A stretch of 64,000 bases of DNA from Tupaia tana. Lineage: Eukaryota; Chordata; Mammalia; Scandentia; Tupaiidae. The stretch is taken from contig JAKSZU010000016.1 in the NCBI GenBank assembly GCA_026018925.1, forward strand, positions 34,770,877-34,834,876. The letters run 5' to 3'. The notes beneath the pieces are model-generated. The model did not search any database. It had not been told where the DNA came from and saw nothing but the letters and a program-made list of their open reading frames with translations. The translations under genes and the position numbers were made by a program. This document shows positions 19,743-31,483 of this stretch, piece by piece. Position 1 is the stretch's first letter. Each line of letters starts with the position of its first letter.

Positions 19743-20630
19743 ACAGTGCCTAGGAAAATGCCTTTCATTGATTAACTTTGCCAGTACTGGTGATGGTGTG
19801 GCTTGCTACCTGAATCGTCATGAACCCCTCAGCTTCAAACACCACACTTTAGAGAGATCAAGGACAATTACTCTATCCTGAGACACCATTTCACAGTAAG
19901 ATACAGCTGCTCCAGCTGTCCCCTCCCTATGCTGGCTGCCAGCCATCCTGTTGTGGGATTCTGTCTGCCCTCTGCAGGTGGATGGTGCGAGGAGGTGAGG
20001 ACAGAAAAGGGCCCATGGATCTCAGCAGTAGCTGGGCTTCCAAGGAAGAGTAGACTCTCATTTCCTCCCGTACTACAGAAATGCTACTGGGCCAGTCCAT
20101 CCACCCTTCTAGGTAAGTCTTCAGAGAGCTCTGGAGCTCTTAGGGACAAACAGGATGTCTTCGCACACCCAAGTAACTTTGTTAGTAAGTTGTGTTTTCC
20201 TTCCGGGGTTAATGCCCTTTCCTTCTGAGCTGTCGGGTGCCTTTATTCATGAAAATCAGCACCATATTGGCTTTGAGAACAAAGTACAACAGCTCTCTCA
20301 GATTGTAAGCAGCTGTGCTGTCTTACAGATTTGAGCCCTGGGGAGTGTGAACTGTGCTTCCACCCTCTGAGCAGCCTTGAGCACTTACTATTCTCTTCAC
20401 AACGTCCTAGAAAGTGTTTGCAGGTTCTTGAGTCTCTGCTTTTTCTCTTTCCTCCATGTTGGCACCACATGGCATTGACAGGTAGGCCCCAGTTACATTG
20501 GCATGAATGTCTTGTGATCTCTGGCAATTTGAATGAAATTGTGTCTTAAAATGGCTCAGTCTAAACAAGGTAACTCTTAAAAACCTATGGTCTCTAAGCC
20601 TTGAACAAAAGGAGAAAAGATTTATGATAG
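19743..20630. other. Intergenic sequence, no feature seen
   Basis: About 0.9 kb without recognised repeats or coding signals. Confidence 0.5.
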
Positions 20631-20631
20631 G

Positions 20632-20664
<33 letters not shown>

Positions 20665-20692
20665 GACACACACACACACACACACACACACA
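20631..20692 (+). repeat. (TC)n(AC)n compound microsatellite
   Basis: Twelve or so TC units run straight into AC units. Confidence 0.95.
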
Positions 20693-21224
20693 TCTTTCCA
20701 GCCGCTAATCTCCAGGAGTGTGGTTCTTCTGAGCACAGACGTTAGAGCTGGAGAAATTAATACCGAAAGCCAGGCCAGGCTGTGTTCTTCCTGTAGCCAT
20801 CAGCATGCTGAGTGATCAGCGGAGAAAATTCCCACTGCTTCTTCACGTTATTCCAGATCCTGAAGCACATTTTGCCTATTGAGGACAGAGGAACATTCTT
20901 GCATCTCTTGGTCCCTTTCCCACCCATTCATTGTCACCTTTTCCATTTTTTCCCTGTTGTTTTATTTTAGGTTCTTGTCTGGGCACTAAGGATACAAAAA
21001 AGTATAAAAATAAAACTTGGCCCTGAAATTTCAGAGTCTGTTACTCAAGAAACAGGCATAGGAACAAGTACAAGAGGACTTTGAAAAAATGTGGAAAAAT
21101 AGAATCAAATGAGTTTATTTTGGTGCAAAATATTTTTGAAGTCCATGCATAGTTTCTTTATCACACACATTTTCCATGAGCTTTTGCAGACTCTTCGAGC
21201 TGCATCTAGTACTGTAACAAGTTA

Positions 21225-21470
21225 GAGGTGTGCTGTGGTTTGAATATTTGTGTGCCCGCAAATTCCTGGGTTGAAATTTCTCTGTGGAGTCCCCATGAAT
21301 GGGATTGGTACTAGGTGACCTTTCTGGCTCCCCATATGAGGACATAGTGAGAAGGCACCACTTACGAGCCAGAAAATAAGTCCTTACCAGATACTGAATC
21401 TGCTGGTAACTTATCTTGGACATCTAGCCTCCAGAACTGTGAGAAATAGATTTATGTCGTTTAAAGCCCC
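21225..21470 (+). mobile_element. MaLR-type LTR relic
   Basis: GCTGTGGTTTGAATATTTGT, CCCCATGAATGGGATTGGTA, AGGACATAGTGAGAAGGCAC, CCTCCAGAACTGTGAGAAAT. This landmark order is that of MST/MLT1-like LTRs. Old and diverged. Confidence 0.75.
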
Positions 21471-22640
21471 CAAAGAGTCTCCTGGGAACATGCCACAGCC
21501 CAGGTGAACATCCTAATTTTCTAAGCGAACCAGATGCCCCAGTTTGGGCAAAAGGATCTCCTGAGAAAATATTATGCAGCCAAGGGTGCAGTTTGACATG
21601 TTCCCTAAAGGAGAGAAACTATCTGGTAGGTACCAGTCTTCACTGCCACTCATATTTGTTGGTTAGAACAGGCTCCACACAGACCAAAGAATGCTGAGAA
21701 ATACCAGGCAGCTGTGTGGCAAGAATGATGAAAAAAGAAAATACTGGTGAGCTAGCCCGAGTCCATTCCCATGTCAAACAGACCAGCTGGTATATTAAAG
21801 CATGGCATGGGCAATGTCCTTTCTTGAGAATTCCTTTGGTCCTGCTGGCCTGAGAAATTCCACCCTTGCTATCTGCTGCACATGTAAACACATAAGGAAG
21901 GATCTTTCTATCCCGAGGACCAAAAAGTATGCATCCTTCCTGGAGCCAGTTTTTGCATTTTGATTCTCTAATCCTCCCTTTGGGAGCAAAACTTAGCTCT
22001 TTTCTGTGTTGCCCAACCCAGTACTCAGTTTTAGTCTTCCTGGATGCTGGACAGGCCTAAGCACCAAGTCACCAGGCAGGGCAGAGTCCATGTTTCCTTG
22101 ACATGGTCAAATGCCAAAGAGAGATGGAACAGCAAAAATGTTCTCCATGGGAGCTCATCTGAGCTAAGAAAATGTTATTTCCCAAACAACATGTTCTCAG
22201 AAAGTCAAGCATCCAAAGAAATATGGAAACTTAAAGTCTAACATACTTTATCTTAAATAGTTCAGGTGTAATAGCATAAAGAAAGAAAGAACCCCACACA
22301 GTGTCATGTCAGTGTGTTTTTGCTACCCAAATAGAAAAGGGCCATTTAATTTAGGCAAGAGAAACAATTGGAGAATGTGAGTTCACATTTCCCAAGTCTT
22401 GGCCTGTTTCTCAAGCAGCCTGTCCATCAAGGAAAGCCTCAGCCTCAGATGCACCAGCCTCAACAGCATTTAGGGAGTATGCAGTCTTTTTCCTAATTTC
22501 CCAAAAGTTGTCATGCTTTGCTTTAGTAGCTATATAAACTCTAAATGCCTTAAGTGTCAGCGTTACTGTATCATTAGTCGCAAACAGGAATTTGATGTTA
22601 AAGAAGGGAAACCGTGTGTCTTAAACACAAGAGTCTTATT
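21471..22640. other. Intergenic sequence, no feature seen
   Basis: About 1.2 kb without recognised repeats. Short open frames here have no protein-like features. Confidence 0.45.
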
Positions 22641-22641
22641 G

Positions 22642-22699
22642 TTAATATTTTTATTAGTATTATTTAATTTGCTATTGGACACATGTGCCACCAGAGAGA

Positions 22700-22747
<48 letters not shown>

Positions 22748-22840
22748 TGAAATGAGAAAGCAAACTACCAGGACCAGGACTCAAACCATGGTCAGCCAGG
22801 TGGAAGTCCAGTGCCTTAGCCACCACACCACTTGTTGGCC
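22642..22840 (-). mobile_element. tRNA-derived SINE (short type) with (GA)n
   Basis: AT-rich tail, a (GA)n run at 22705-22741, AAGCAAACTACCAGGACCAGG, and the head CATGGTCAGCCAGGTGGAAG...CCACACCACTTGTTGGCCC. Confidence 0.82.
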
Positions 22841-22897
22841 CAAGAGTATTGCTATTTTACATAATAAGTTTTGGGGTAAGCAGTTATTGCCTATGGT

Positions 22898-23112
22898 TTA
22901 GAGCAAAGATTGACAACTTTTTCTATAAAGGACCAGAGAATACATTTTTTTATTTTGGTGGTCATAAGGTCTCTTGTAACTACTTCACTTTGTCATCACA
23001 GAGCAAATCAGCTTCAGACAAATGAATGAGCATGGCTGTGTGCCAATAAAACTTTATTTATAAAAACAGGTGATGGGCTAGATTTAGCTCATGGGCCATA
23101 ATTTGGTGTAGA
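22898..23112. mobile_element. hAT-Charlie-type DNA transposon relic
   Basis: GACAACTTTTTCTATAAAGG, GAGCATGGCTGTGTGCCAAT, AAAACTTTATTTATAAAAAC, GGGCTAGATTTAGCTCATGG. These match a common non-autonomous mammalian hAT element. I am not certain of its exact MER/Charlie name. Confidence 0.7.
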
Positions 23113-23403
23113 AGCTCATATATGCCAGGATCAAAGTTTTTACACTTTTCCTTCATGGTCCCAAGATGGTGATAGCTCTAGTCTTTATCTTATTTTAGAC
23201 AGGAAAGAAAAAGGAAGAAGCTGGGACAAAGGGGTGTCTTCCAGCTGTGTGAGCCTCATTTACAGTTCTTGTTTGTTTGTGTTAGTTTAGGCACATCTAT
23301 ATCCCAAGCAATATTGAATTTCTCTTATTAAAGAAGAGCAGATAACAAGTAGCATCTAACAGTCCTAGCACAACTTTGCTTATTATTATTATTTTAAATT
23401 TTC

Positions 23404-23438
<35 letters not shown>

Positions 23439-24289
23439 TATTCAATCACATATCTTTACAGTGTACATTTTTTCCCTCACAAATACCATGTATGTCAATC
23501 AAGACAAAGATATTACTATATATATTTTCATTAGCAAATAGTTTTTCATTTTTTTGTCAGTTAAGTATACTTTTCCTTTTTTTCCTTCCCCTTTCTCCTC
23601 CTTCCCTTTCATACTAAACATTTTTTTTTAACATTTAATTGATTCACAGAAGATCTTAAACTAAAAACACGGACAAAGCTAGAATCTAGTGACAAGTGCA
23701 CTGTAATTTTCTTCTGAAACACTTCTCTCTCCATTCCCCCTTTTACTAAAGAGAGGTATAAACTAACTTGTTTGCAAAAAAAAAAAATTAGGTTAATCTC
23801 AGTTTGGTCTGTTATTTGCACAAAGCCCCATAAGAATTCAATTTCTGATGCATGACAACGGATACTATTGTATTATTGAACTTATGCAAATAACCATTCT
23901 GCCACAAAATAAGAATGCTCACAAATATTTTCCAATTGCAAAGGGGTCAGGAAGGGAGAAAAATTTATGTTTCAATTAAAAAGAATTTTCTAAACAAATT
24001 GTTGAACGTATCAACAACTAAAAAGAAAACTAAAATCCTTAAATCTGGAAGACAAAACATAGAAGATAATCAGTTATGTTTTAGACAAAAGTCATGTAAT
24101 TCTATTTCACCAGTTCAATCTCATGTAATCTCTCTTTTGTCGAGTTTGCAGTGTTACTGTGGTCTGATCTTTCTGTTTAAATCTGGAGGTTCATTAATTA
24201 TTATTGATATTTTTGAACTTGTCACTACCATTAAGTTGGCCTTTTTTTGGTCATTTTTTGTTCTCTTATTTCTGTCTGTCTTTAGTTTT

Positions 24290-25237
24290 CCTGGTATACC
24301 ACTCCCTTCAGAACTTCTCAAAGAGCTGGTCTGGTGTTGGTAAATTCTTTCAGGTTTTGTTTATCTGAGAATGCTTCAGGCGTTTCTTCCTACGTGAAGG
24401 ATAATCTTGCTGAATATTGTATTCTTGGTTGAAATTGTTTTTCACTTAACATTTTGAATATATTTTTCCCATTCTTTCCTTGCTTGGATTGTTTCTGATG
24501 AGAGGTCTGATGTTAGCCTGATGGGATATCCTTTGAAAGTAACTTGACAATTCTCTCTTGTCAATTTTAGTATCTTGTCTCTGTCTGTGGTTTTGGTTAA
24601 TCTGGCTATGATGTACCTTGGAGAAGATCTTCTTGGGTTGATTCTATGTGGGGTCCTTTGGATTTCTTGGGTCTGGATATTTGAAAGCCTCTCTAGTTCG
24701 GAAAATTTTCTTCCAGGATTTCATGGAATAGATTATCAATGCCCTTATTAGTTTTTTCACTTTCTGGGATACTGATTATCCAGATGTTTGGACATCTATT
24801 GGTATTTAGTATTACTTGTATTTCATTTTTTGAGGGTTATTTTCTCAGTAATTTTGGTGAATTTTTTAGAGGTTCTATCTTCTACATCTGAGATTCGATC
24901 TTCTGCACGATCTAATCTGCTTTTAATACTTTGAAGGAAGGTTTTGATTTCCTGTATTATAGCCATCTCTAACAGTTCCATCTGACTCTTTTTTTATGAT
25001 GTGTATTTCCTCTTTCAGATAGTGCAAGAACTTCCTCACCTCCTGGAACTCATTGTCTCTCTTCTCTTGCATCTCTGTTATCTTTGTCATTATGAATATT
25101 CTAAATTCTTTATCTGACATCTCCATGAGTTCCATTGTATTGTTTGTGGATGATGAAGGGCTGTTCCTTCCCCTTGGGGGAGAAATATTTTCTTGGTTTC
25201 CCATATTTCTTGTGCCTCTGTGGTGGTTTCTGGCCAT
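24290..25237 (-). pseudogene. LINE-1 ORF1 (RNA-binding protein), decayed
   Basis: The longest open stretch starts at 25237 and runs 104 codons, giving MSDKEFRIFIMTKITEMQEK within a charged, coiled-coil-like region. Downstream the homology continues through stops and frameshifts to the conserved RRM and C-terminal parts. L1 ORF1p is a trimeric nucleic-acid chaperone that packages L1 RNA. This copy cannot make the full protein. Confidence 0.75.
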
Positions 25238-26044
25238 CTGATGAATTATAAGTTACTTCCTACTTTCTTAGAGTTAATTCTGAGTGTCAGAGGTTTGTAG
25301 GAGGAGATAACCTGCAATTTTTCTGCAGTTCTACTTCCCTGATCCTCATCAAGCAATCTGCACTTTTGTTAATGGAACTAGATATTACAAAGGCCTCAGT
25401 TTCTAGGGAATAAGTGCACCTGAGCTGGGCTGTGGGGTTTCAACTAAGAATAGAGGTATGTGGGAGGAGATGAGCCCTGCTCATTGCAGCTCTGTATTTC
25501 TCCCTACTGCTCTTCTCTTACTTTTAGTCATTTGGGATATATTCACGTTCGGTAATTTGTTGGAGATTTCTGCTACTGTAAACTAGTATGCTTCACTTTA
25601 CTGTGAAGTACTTTTATGCCTATTTCTCCTTTACTACTGTTTTTCAATGTCTATCCACAGAAAGAGATTTGAATTCAGATTTATGAAGATGAGTTTCTCC
25701 CTTTCTTTTGCAGTTCAATGGGGGTTAGAATTTTCTATGACCCTAAAAGTATTCAGATATTTTGCTACTGTGCATCTAGACCTGTCTAGACACTTAATGC
25801 GTGGAAGTTGAGACGCAAGGTGAGAAAGTCAGGTAAAAGAGAAGGCAAAAAGTCCAAAAAAAAAAAAAAAGACAAAAACATAGTGAAAAGGGAAAAAAAT
25901 TTTTTTTTTAAAAGGCTAAGAAATGAAAACCACATATGCAAAAGTAACAGGGCTGGGCCCACCTCAGATGCACATGGATTCTGAAATTAGCAAGATAAAG
26001 AAGAGGTCAGAGATAAGAGACAGTACTTACAGAGTTAAAAAAAA

Positions 26045-26046
<2 letters not shown>

Positions 26047-26090
<44 letters not shown>
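26047..26090 (+). repeat. (TA)n microsatellite
   Basis: About 21 AT units within the 5' part of the half-L1-like element. Confidence 0.95.
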
Positions 26091-26093
<3 letters not shown>

Positions 26094-26284
26094 AATAAAA
26101 ATTTCAAGAGAAAGGGAGAGAGAGAGAGAGACAGAGACAGACAGAAGACAAGAGCACCCTACCTTGCCTCACTAGCTATTGGGGTAGAAGGAGAACTTTG
26201 GGGAAGAGGCTCTTTGGTTAAGGGGGGAGGGCTGGGCCCACCTTAGCTGTACCTTGCCTCGCTAGGTTTTGGGCCAGAAGACTA

Positions 26285-26509
26285 TTGCTAGAGAGGTTTT
26301 TGCTATAGGGCGTGTGCGCTCGCCAGACAGACAGAGAGAGACAGAGAGAGAGAAAGCAGGAAATCACCCCCCAGGGGGGATGGCCACGCCGCAATCCCTT
26401 CTCCTCCATTCTCCTCTCGGGATCTTGGGCTGCACACGCTAGGCCGCCGGGTCCGGGACTTCGACTACGTGGGAGTCCAGCGACATAGCCACGCTAACTG
26501 CTGGTCCCA
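26285..26509 (-). mobile_element. Young tRNA-derived SINE (type A) with internal deletions
   Basis: GAGAGGTTTTTGCTATAGGG, CACCCCCCAGGGGGGATGG, CTCTCGGGATCTTGGG, and the head ending AACTGCTGGTCCC. Two short gaps are visible, one after the CACACGC motif and one before the end of the head. Confidence 0.88.
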
Positions 26510-26537
26510 ATTGTTATTATTTTTAGTACTCCAAATT

Positions 26538-26803
26538 CTATTTTTTTTAGAGAGAGATTTTTGTTATAGGATGCGTGTGCTTTCCAGAGAGACAGAGAGA
26601 GACAGAGAGACAGAAAGCTACACATCACTCCCTGGGGGGGATGGCCACTCCACAACGCCGTCTCCTCCATTCTCCTCTTGGGATTTTGGGCATGCATGCA
26701 TACACACCCAGCATGAGTTTCAAGCCACTGGGTCTAGGACTTGAACTGCAGTTGACTATATAGGAGTCCAGTGACGTAACCATTACACCATCTACTGGCT
26801 CCG
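26538..26803 (-). mobile_element. tRNA-derived SINE (type A)
   Basis: T-rich start, AGAGAGATTTTTGTTATAGG, CTCCCTGGGGGGGATGGCC, GGGCATGCATGCATACACAC, and a head ending ACACCATCTACTGGCTCC. Confidence 0.86.
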
Positions 26804-28017
26804 CAACTTCTAGAGTAGTACTGTGTTAAGCACATTGCACAATAAAGGCACATCCTTTACTTGTTTCTGATCACTTCTAACTTCATTCCATTATTGTATC
26901 TTTAGAGAAGAATACAAGCTTCACTTTCTAACTTTGCCAAAAAGATGACTCAGATTTTCCAATTCTCATTTTAAAAAAACAACCCAAAACTACCCTACCA
27001 ACTCCTTTCATGGTTATAGATTTCCAGGTGGAAAACAAAAGAAGGTAGCAGGAAAGGCAGCAAGAAAAAGGCTAATGTATTGTTTGTGCAGGACTAATTG
27101 TCAGCAGCTTTAGGAGAGTTGACACGTGAGGGTATGATAGATGGGGCTGGATGGGTGGGCACCAGGAGATGTCAGTCCCATGTGCTCAAGGATATGGGGA
27201 AGTAGGGTCTATGCTGCCTCTTGATCAACTATTTCAGTGCTTTCTGATCCAAAAGTATTCATGAGCAGTGCTCATATGAGCAGTCCAGGCTCTCCTCAGA
27301 GTCCAGTCTTTGCTCTGCTGTCCATGAGTCTCTCCAGACCACATGCTGAGGCTGTGCAGATGCCCTCCCCATATGGTGAGGCACAGGGTGCTGCAGAAAG
27401 TCCCTAAACTTCCAAGGACCCACAACATAATAGTTTCTCTCTTCTTGTTCTCTTTCACATCACCCCTCTCCACTTTCCATAATGAATCTATGGCAAGGAC
27501 AAGGATAGGACAAGAAGCAAGATGCCCTGAGTTAGCATTAGGCTCAAGGAGAGCTGACAGAGGCCAAGTTGCGGTGGTACAGTGGAAGGCCTGGGTTCAG
27601 GTAAGGTAGACTTGAACATACCAGGCACACCCATATGTACCCATGACCCCTGCTAGCTGGGAGGTTGGGGGAAGATTAGAGATAAGAGTCAGTACTTACA
27701 GAGTTTAAAAAAATGGCAAGCAAGACTCTGTCAGGGTACCTCTTTCTCTTATGAAGGAAATGATAAACAAATGTCAAAATTAGCCTATTTTATACTACCT
27801 TAAAAGAAAAAAAGTCAAGGAGAGTTGATAAAGAAAGGAAGGAGATGGCCAGTTGCCCTCCGAAACTTTGCCTGAGTCAGGAATGACCCTGAGGGTGGTC
27901 TGGCTCCTGGTGCCACGTCCTTAGCAGATCTCTGATGCCATCCTGGCCACGGGCCCCTCATTTCCTCACTGGCCTTCTGTCTTCTCAAACTTCCATGCTT
28001 TTTAGCGCATTGCTGGG
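26804..28017. other. Intergenic sequence; contains a short duplicate of an L1 5'-end segment
   Basis: No genes recognised. About 40 bases at 27672-27712 (with AGTACTTACAGAG) closely match 26003-26043 in the half-L1 5' region. Confidence 0.45.
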
Positions 28018-28396
28018 CATGTTGCTATGAACTGTTACATCCCCCCAATTCATATTTTGAAGCCCTAACTCCCCATGCACATAACTATACTAGGAGACAG
28101 AATCTTTAAGGAAGAAATTAAGATTAAATGAGATCATAAAGGTGGGGCCCTAAACCTAATAGGAGTCGTGTCCTTATTGGAGGAAGAAGACACACCAGAG
28201 ATCTTGCTGAGAGAAGCCAGGGGAAGACATACTGGGAAGATGGCCAGATAGGGCACGAAGAGAGGCCTCCCCAGAACCTACAATGATGGCACCTTGATCT
28301 TGGACTCCCAGCTTCCAGAACTGTGAAAAAATAAATGTCTGTTGTTTAACCTGCCCAATATGTGACACTTTGTTACAACAGTTGGAGCTAAGACAG
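28018..28396 (+). mobile_element. MaLR-type LTR relic
   Basis: TTGCTATGAACTGTTACATC, GGTGGGGCCCTAAACCTAAT, CCTTGATCTTGGACTCCCAG, CTTCCAGAACTGTGAAAAAA, and TTGGAGCTAAGACA at the end. Nearly full LTR length, strongly diverged. Confidence 0.72.
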
Positions 28397-28779
28397 TACC
28401 CGCCTTGTTCAGCAGATGGAAAAGAGCAGATTGTGTGCAGATTCTGGGTATTTGTGGCTTTGGGGACTGAAAATTTTAAATGTCACTATTATCTGAACTT
28501 TCCTCAGACACTCACACTCACACCATGAGGTGTTCAGCTGGTTTAAAACAACATGTGTGTCCAGGCACTCACTTCCTGTCTTCTACTTCCCTGTGACTGT
28601 GCAGAAGGTGTGTTTGTCCTCTGGCAATAAAAAGGGGGGGAGACAATGCTTCTATTAGAAGCATTCTCCTGAGGGCCCCATGGCATCTTTGTGGAGCTTC
28701 CCCCCAAATCCTGCTGTCTACGAAGGGCGCCATGGAGCTGCATCACGTCTCAGTGTCCGTCTGGGAAATAAGGGCAACA

Positions 28780-28965
28780 AGAATAGATGATTATCATAGC
28801 TCCCCTTTCTCTTCCCTCCTCTGTGTCAGACACTGTAACATAGCCAGATGGGGATGTACTGCATCTTCCCTGCTTTATAGATGACAGGAGGTCTGGGAAG
28901 TTAAACGTGTATTCAAGGTGACATTCCAAGGAAGAGATGGTGTGTGGAGGAAGCCAGGTGTATCT
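28780..28965 (-). mobile_element. MIR relic
   Basis: TCTGTGTCAGACACTGTAAC, a CTGCTTTATAGATGACAGGA-like stretch, and GGTGACATTCCAAGGAAGAG in an order typical of MIR in this orientation. Confidence 0.55.
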
Positions 28966-29609
28966 GAGTAGATTCTTCCTCCTGCGTCAACACAGAGGAG
29001 ATATGTAGCCTGTCCCACTGTCCTTGTCCTCCTGTCTCTGCGTGTCTCTTTGTTTGAACTGCTCTTTTAAGACTTCACCATTCTGGTTGGTTGCCTAGAC
29101 ACACCCTTTGCCCCTCAGAGATCTGTTCTGTCTCAAAGAACTGATACACCAGTGAAGCGGAGGATAACGGGTGCATTGTCTTCCTTATCTCTGAAAATGG
29201 GTTTTTACCAAGCTTTTGGAGGCCCTGAGTCTTCAGAGTCACATGATGTAGAGGAGCCTAACTTAGGCACATTTTCTTTCATGGGCCTATTCCTCCATTA
29301 AAAAAATAATAAAACTATTATTTTATGACTTTGTTAGTACAAGAATATATATAATCTAGGCTGGATTCATGATTATATGCTCATTCTCTCCCCCTTCTTT
29401 TTTAAAAGAAATAGAGATAAAACCTTTTTTTGATCCTCTTAGAGTATCACAGGCCCTGGACACTGCATTTACTGTGCCTGGAGATGAAGCTGGCCCTGAG
29501 GGTCTTACCAGAGTAGAAAACTTACTCAGTAGGTGGGCTGCAGAGGGAAGCTGTGGGGACAAGGTCCTTCTGGGATCCTGTCACTCCTTAAGACCAGAAC
29601 AAAAGAGGA
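28966..29609. other. Intergenic sequence, no feature seen
   Basis: No recognised repeats or coding signal. Confidence 0.45.
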
Positions 29610-29857
29610 GTATTTTTTTTAATTGCCAGAGAACATGCCCACTCTCCAGAGAGAGACAGAGAGAGGGAGACAGTACCTCCTGATGTGGCGTAGTCATGCT
29701 GCAATCCTTTCTCCTCCATTTCTCCATCATCTTAGGATTCGGGGCATGCATATATACCTGCTTGGCCTGTTTTTCAAGCCCCTGGGGCCAGGATTTAAAC
29801 TACAGTCAACCATGTGGGATCCTGCTCCCTTAGCCACTAGGTTATGGGACTGACCTC
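29610..29857 (-). mobile_element. Old tRNA-derived SINE (divergent long type)
   Basis: TTTTTTTTAATTGCCAGAGA, CATGCTGCAATCCTTTCTCC, GGGGCATGCATATATACCTG, and the head ending TAGGTTATGGGACTGACC. Confidence 0.78.
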
Positions 29858-29904
29858 CTATATATGGTTGGTTGGTTTGTTTATATTAAAAAAAAAGGAT
29901 ACTT

Positions 29905-30055
29905 AGTTGATCTTCCAAAGAATAATTTTCCAAAGAAAATGATATCAGTATGTTGAAGCGACATCTGTACTCCCATGTTTATTGCAGAATTATTCACAAT
30001 CGTCAAGATGCTGAATCAGCCTTGGTGTCCATCATCTGGTGAGTGGTAAAGAAAA
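29905..30055 (+). mobile_element. LINE-1 ORF2 3'-end fragment
   Basis: TCCCATGTTTATTGCAGAAT, then TATTCACAATCGTCAAGATG. This is the same L1 landmark as seen at 19210-19260. Confidence 0.65.
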
Positions 30056-30077
30056 AAAGAGCAGCCTTGAGGTTACT

Positions 30078-30105
30078 TTTTTTTTGTTGTTTGTTATAGC
30101 CCGTT

Positions 30106-30154
<49 letters not shown>

Positions 30155-30350
30155 AGAGAGAGAGAGAGAGAAAGCACCACTCAGGGAGGTTGATCACACC
30201 ACAACCCCTTCTCCATTCTCCTCTTGGGATTTTGGGCACACATGCACACATGCTTGGCATGTTTTCCAAGCCATTGGATCCAGGACTCGAACTGCACAGT
30301 TGGCCACGTGGGATCCAGCCATCTACACCACCACACCATGGGCTGGCCCT
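30078..30350 (-). mobile_element. tRNA-derived SINE (long type) with (GA)n
   Basis: TTGTTATAGCCCGTTAGAGA, a (GA)n run to 30170, CACACCACAACCCCTTCTCC, GGGCACACATGCACACATGC, and a head ending CACACCATGGGCTGGCCC. Confidence 0.82.
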
Positions 30351-30386
30351 AAGGTTAGCTTTATAATGTCACCATTAAATTTCTTT

Positions 30387-30642
30387 TTTCTTTTTTTGGA
30401 GAGGTTTTTGCTATGGGGCGCGTGAGCTCGTCAGAAAGAGAGAGACAGAAAGACAGAAAGTGAGAAATCACCCCTTCAGGGGGGATGACCACGCTGCAAT
30501 CCCTTCTACTCCATTCTCCTCTTGGGATCTTGGGCACACACACATATGCACCCGGTGTGAGTTTAAGCCACTGGGTCCGGGACTTGAACCATGGTCGACT
30601 ACATGGGAGTCCAGCAACAGCAATTATGTTAACTGCTGGTCC
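30387..30642 (-). mobile_element. tRNA-derived SINE (type A) with perfect 17-bp target-site duplication
   Basis: GAGAGGTTTTTGCTATGGGG, CCCCTTCAGGGGGGATGACC, and the head ending AACTGCTGGTCC. CACCATTAAATTTCTTT occurs exactly at 30370-30386 and 30643-30659. Confidence 0.93.
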
Positions 30643-30982
30643 CACCATTAAATTTCTTTAAACTTGAGGTCCTCTGCATGTCTTTAGTTTTTATGAATTA
30701 AACAAGAGTTCATCCTAAAATATTTGACAGCCTCTGGTCAGGCACCAATTCATGGCTTGAGTCTCTGATGTTAGCTATGACCCAGTGGGCCAAGCTCAGG
30801 GAATCTAGACAGGCCAATTTGCACTCAGCCAGACATTTAGATGTTTGGCCACGTGGGGGTGCCAATGCGCCAGCCTGATTCTGAAGAAAGTGGCCCATCT
30901 GACCCAGGTCTGGCACAGCCTGGTGGGAGGGGTAACTCGGGCTCTTCAGCCTGCCTGAGGTCTGAGCTTTCTTTCTTTCTTT

Positions 30983-31483
30983 CTTTTTTTTAAAATTTAA
31001 ATTTATTTATTTACATTCATTCATTGTACTTCATTACAGCATACAAAGTGAAATTTTTCCATCCAGAGTACACTGTATATTGGCTCAATCAAGCACATCA
31101 ATATACATGTTATTGTCAACAAATAACTTTCCATTTCTTGTTTCCTGTATGTTTTGCTTCCCCCCCCCCCCCCATCCCTGATTCCCTATCTCTTACCCTC
31201 TGCCATCTCCCACTCTCCTCCCACACTGTCTCTGGTATCTGTGTTTGCTTTCTATACTTTTTCCCCCCACATTTTATTGAATCACTAAAGATCTTAATCT
31301 AAATATTTTCATAGCAAGCACAGCTGATATATACATTTCCATGAACACAAGTCTAACTTTAGGCATCCTATGGATAGGTTCATGCACCTACCATTTGAAC
31401 AGAATCCTAACCTGTTTCCTGGCTTTAAGCAAAGTTCCTTAGCATTTCTTTGATTTAAGTTAAAACTGGTTTTCTTAATAGTA
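30983..31483 (-). mobile_element. LINE-1-type 3' end
   Basis: Poly(T)/TTTATTTATTTACATTCATT at the low-coordinate end is the reverse complement of an A-rich L1 tail. A C-run at about 31157-31173 is the complement of the G-rich tract typical of L1 3' UTRs. AAAGATCTTAATCT is shared with the half-L1 tail at 23.65 kb. Confidence 0.65.

Larger units (their letters stand above)
23385..26280 (-). mobile_element. Near-complete half-L1-like element (5' UTR, ORF1, 3' UTR; no ORF2)
   Basis: Read on the minus strand, a GC-richer 5' UTR-like block (26280-25240) is followed by a decayed L1 ORF1 (25237 to about 24290). After that comes about 900 bp of non-ORF2 sequence ending in (AAAT)n at 23403-23440. ORF1 shows an N-terminal coiled-coil region (about residues 35-85), the RNA-binding domain with an ARExxQVTFKGYPIRL-type motif near 24530-24580, and the C-terminal DKQxLKEFxxTRPAL segment near 24320-24370. 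The tail shares the AGATCTTAA landmark with the L1-type 3' ends at 31.3 kb. No ORF2 reverse-transcriptase motif was found. This is the layout of HAL1 elements; internal deletion of an ordinary L1 is the alternative. Confidence 0.6.
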
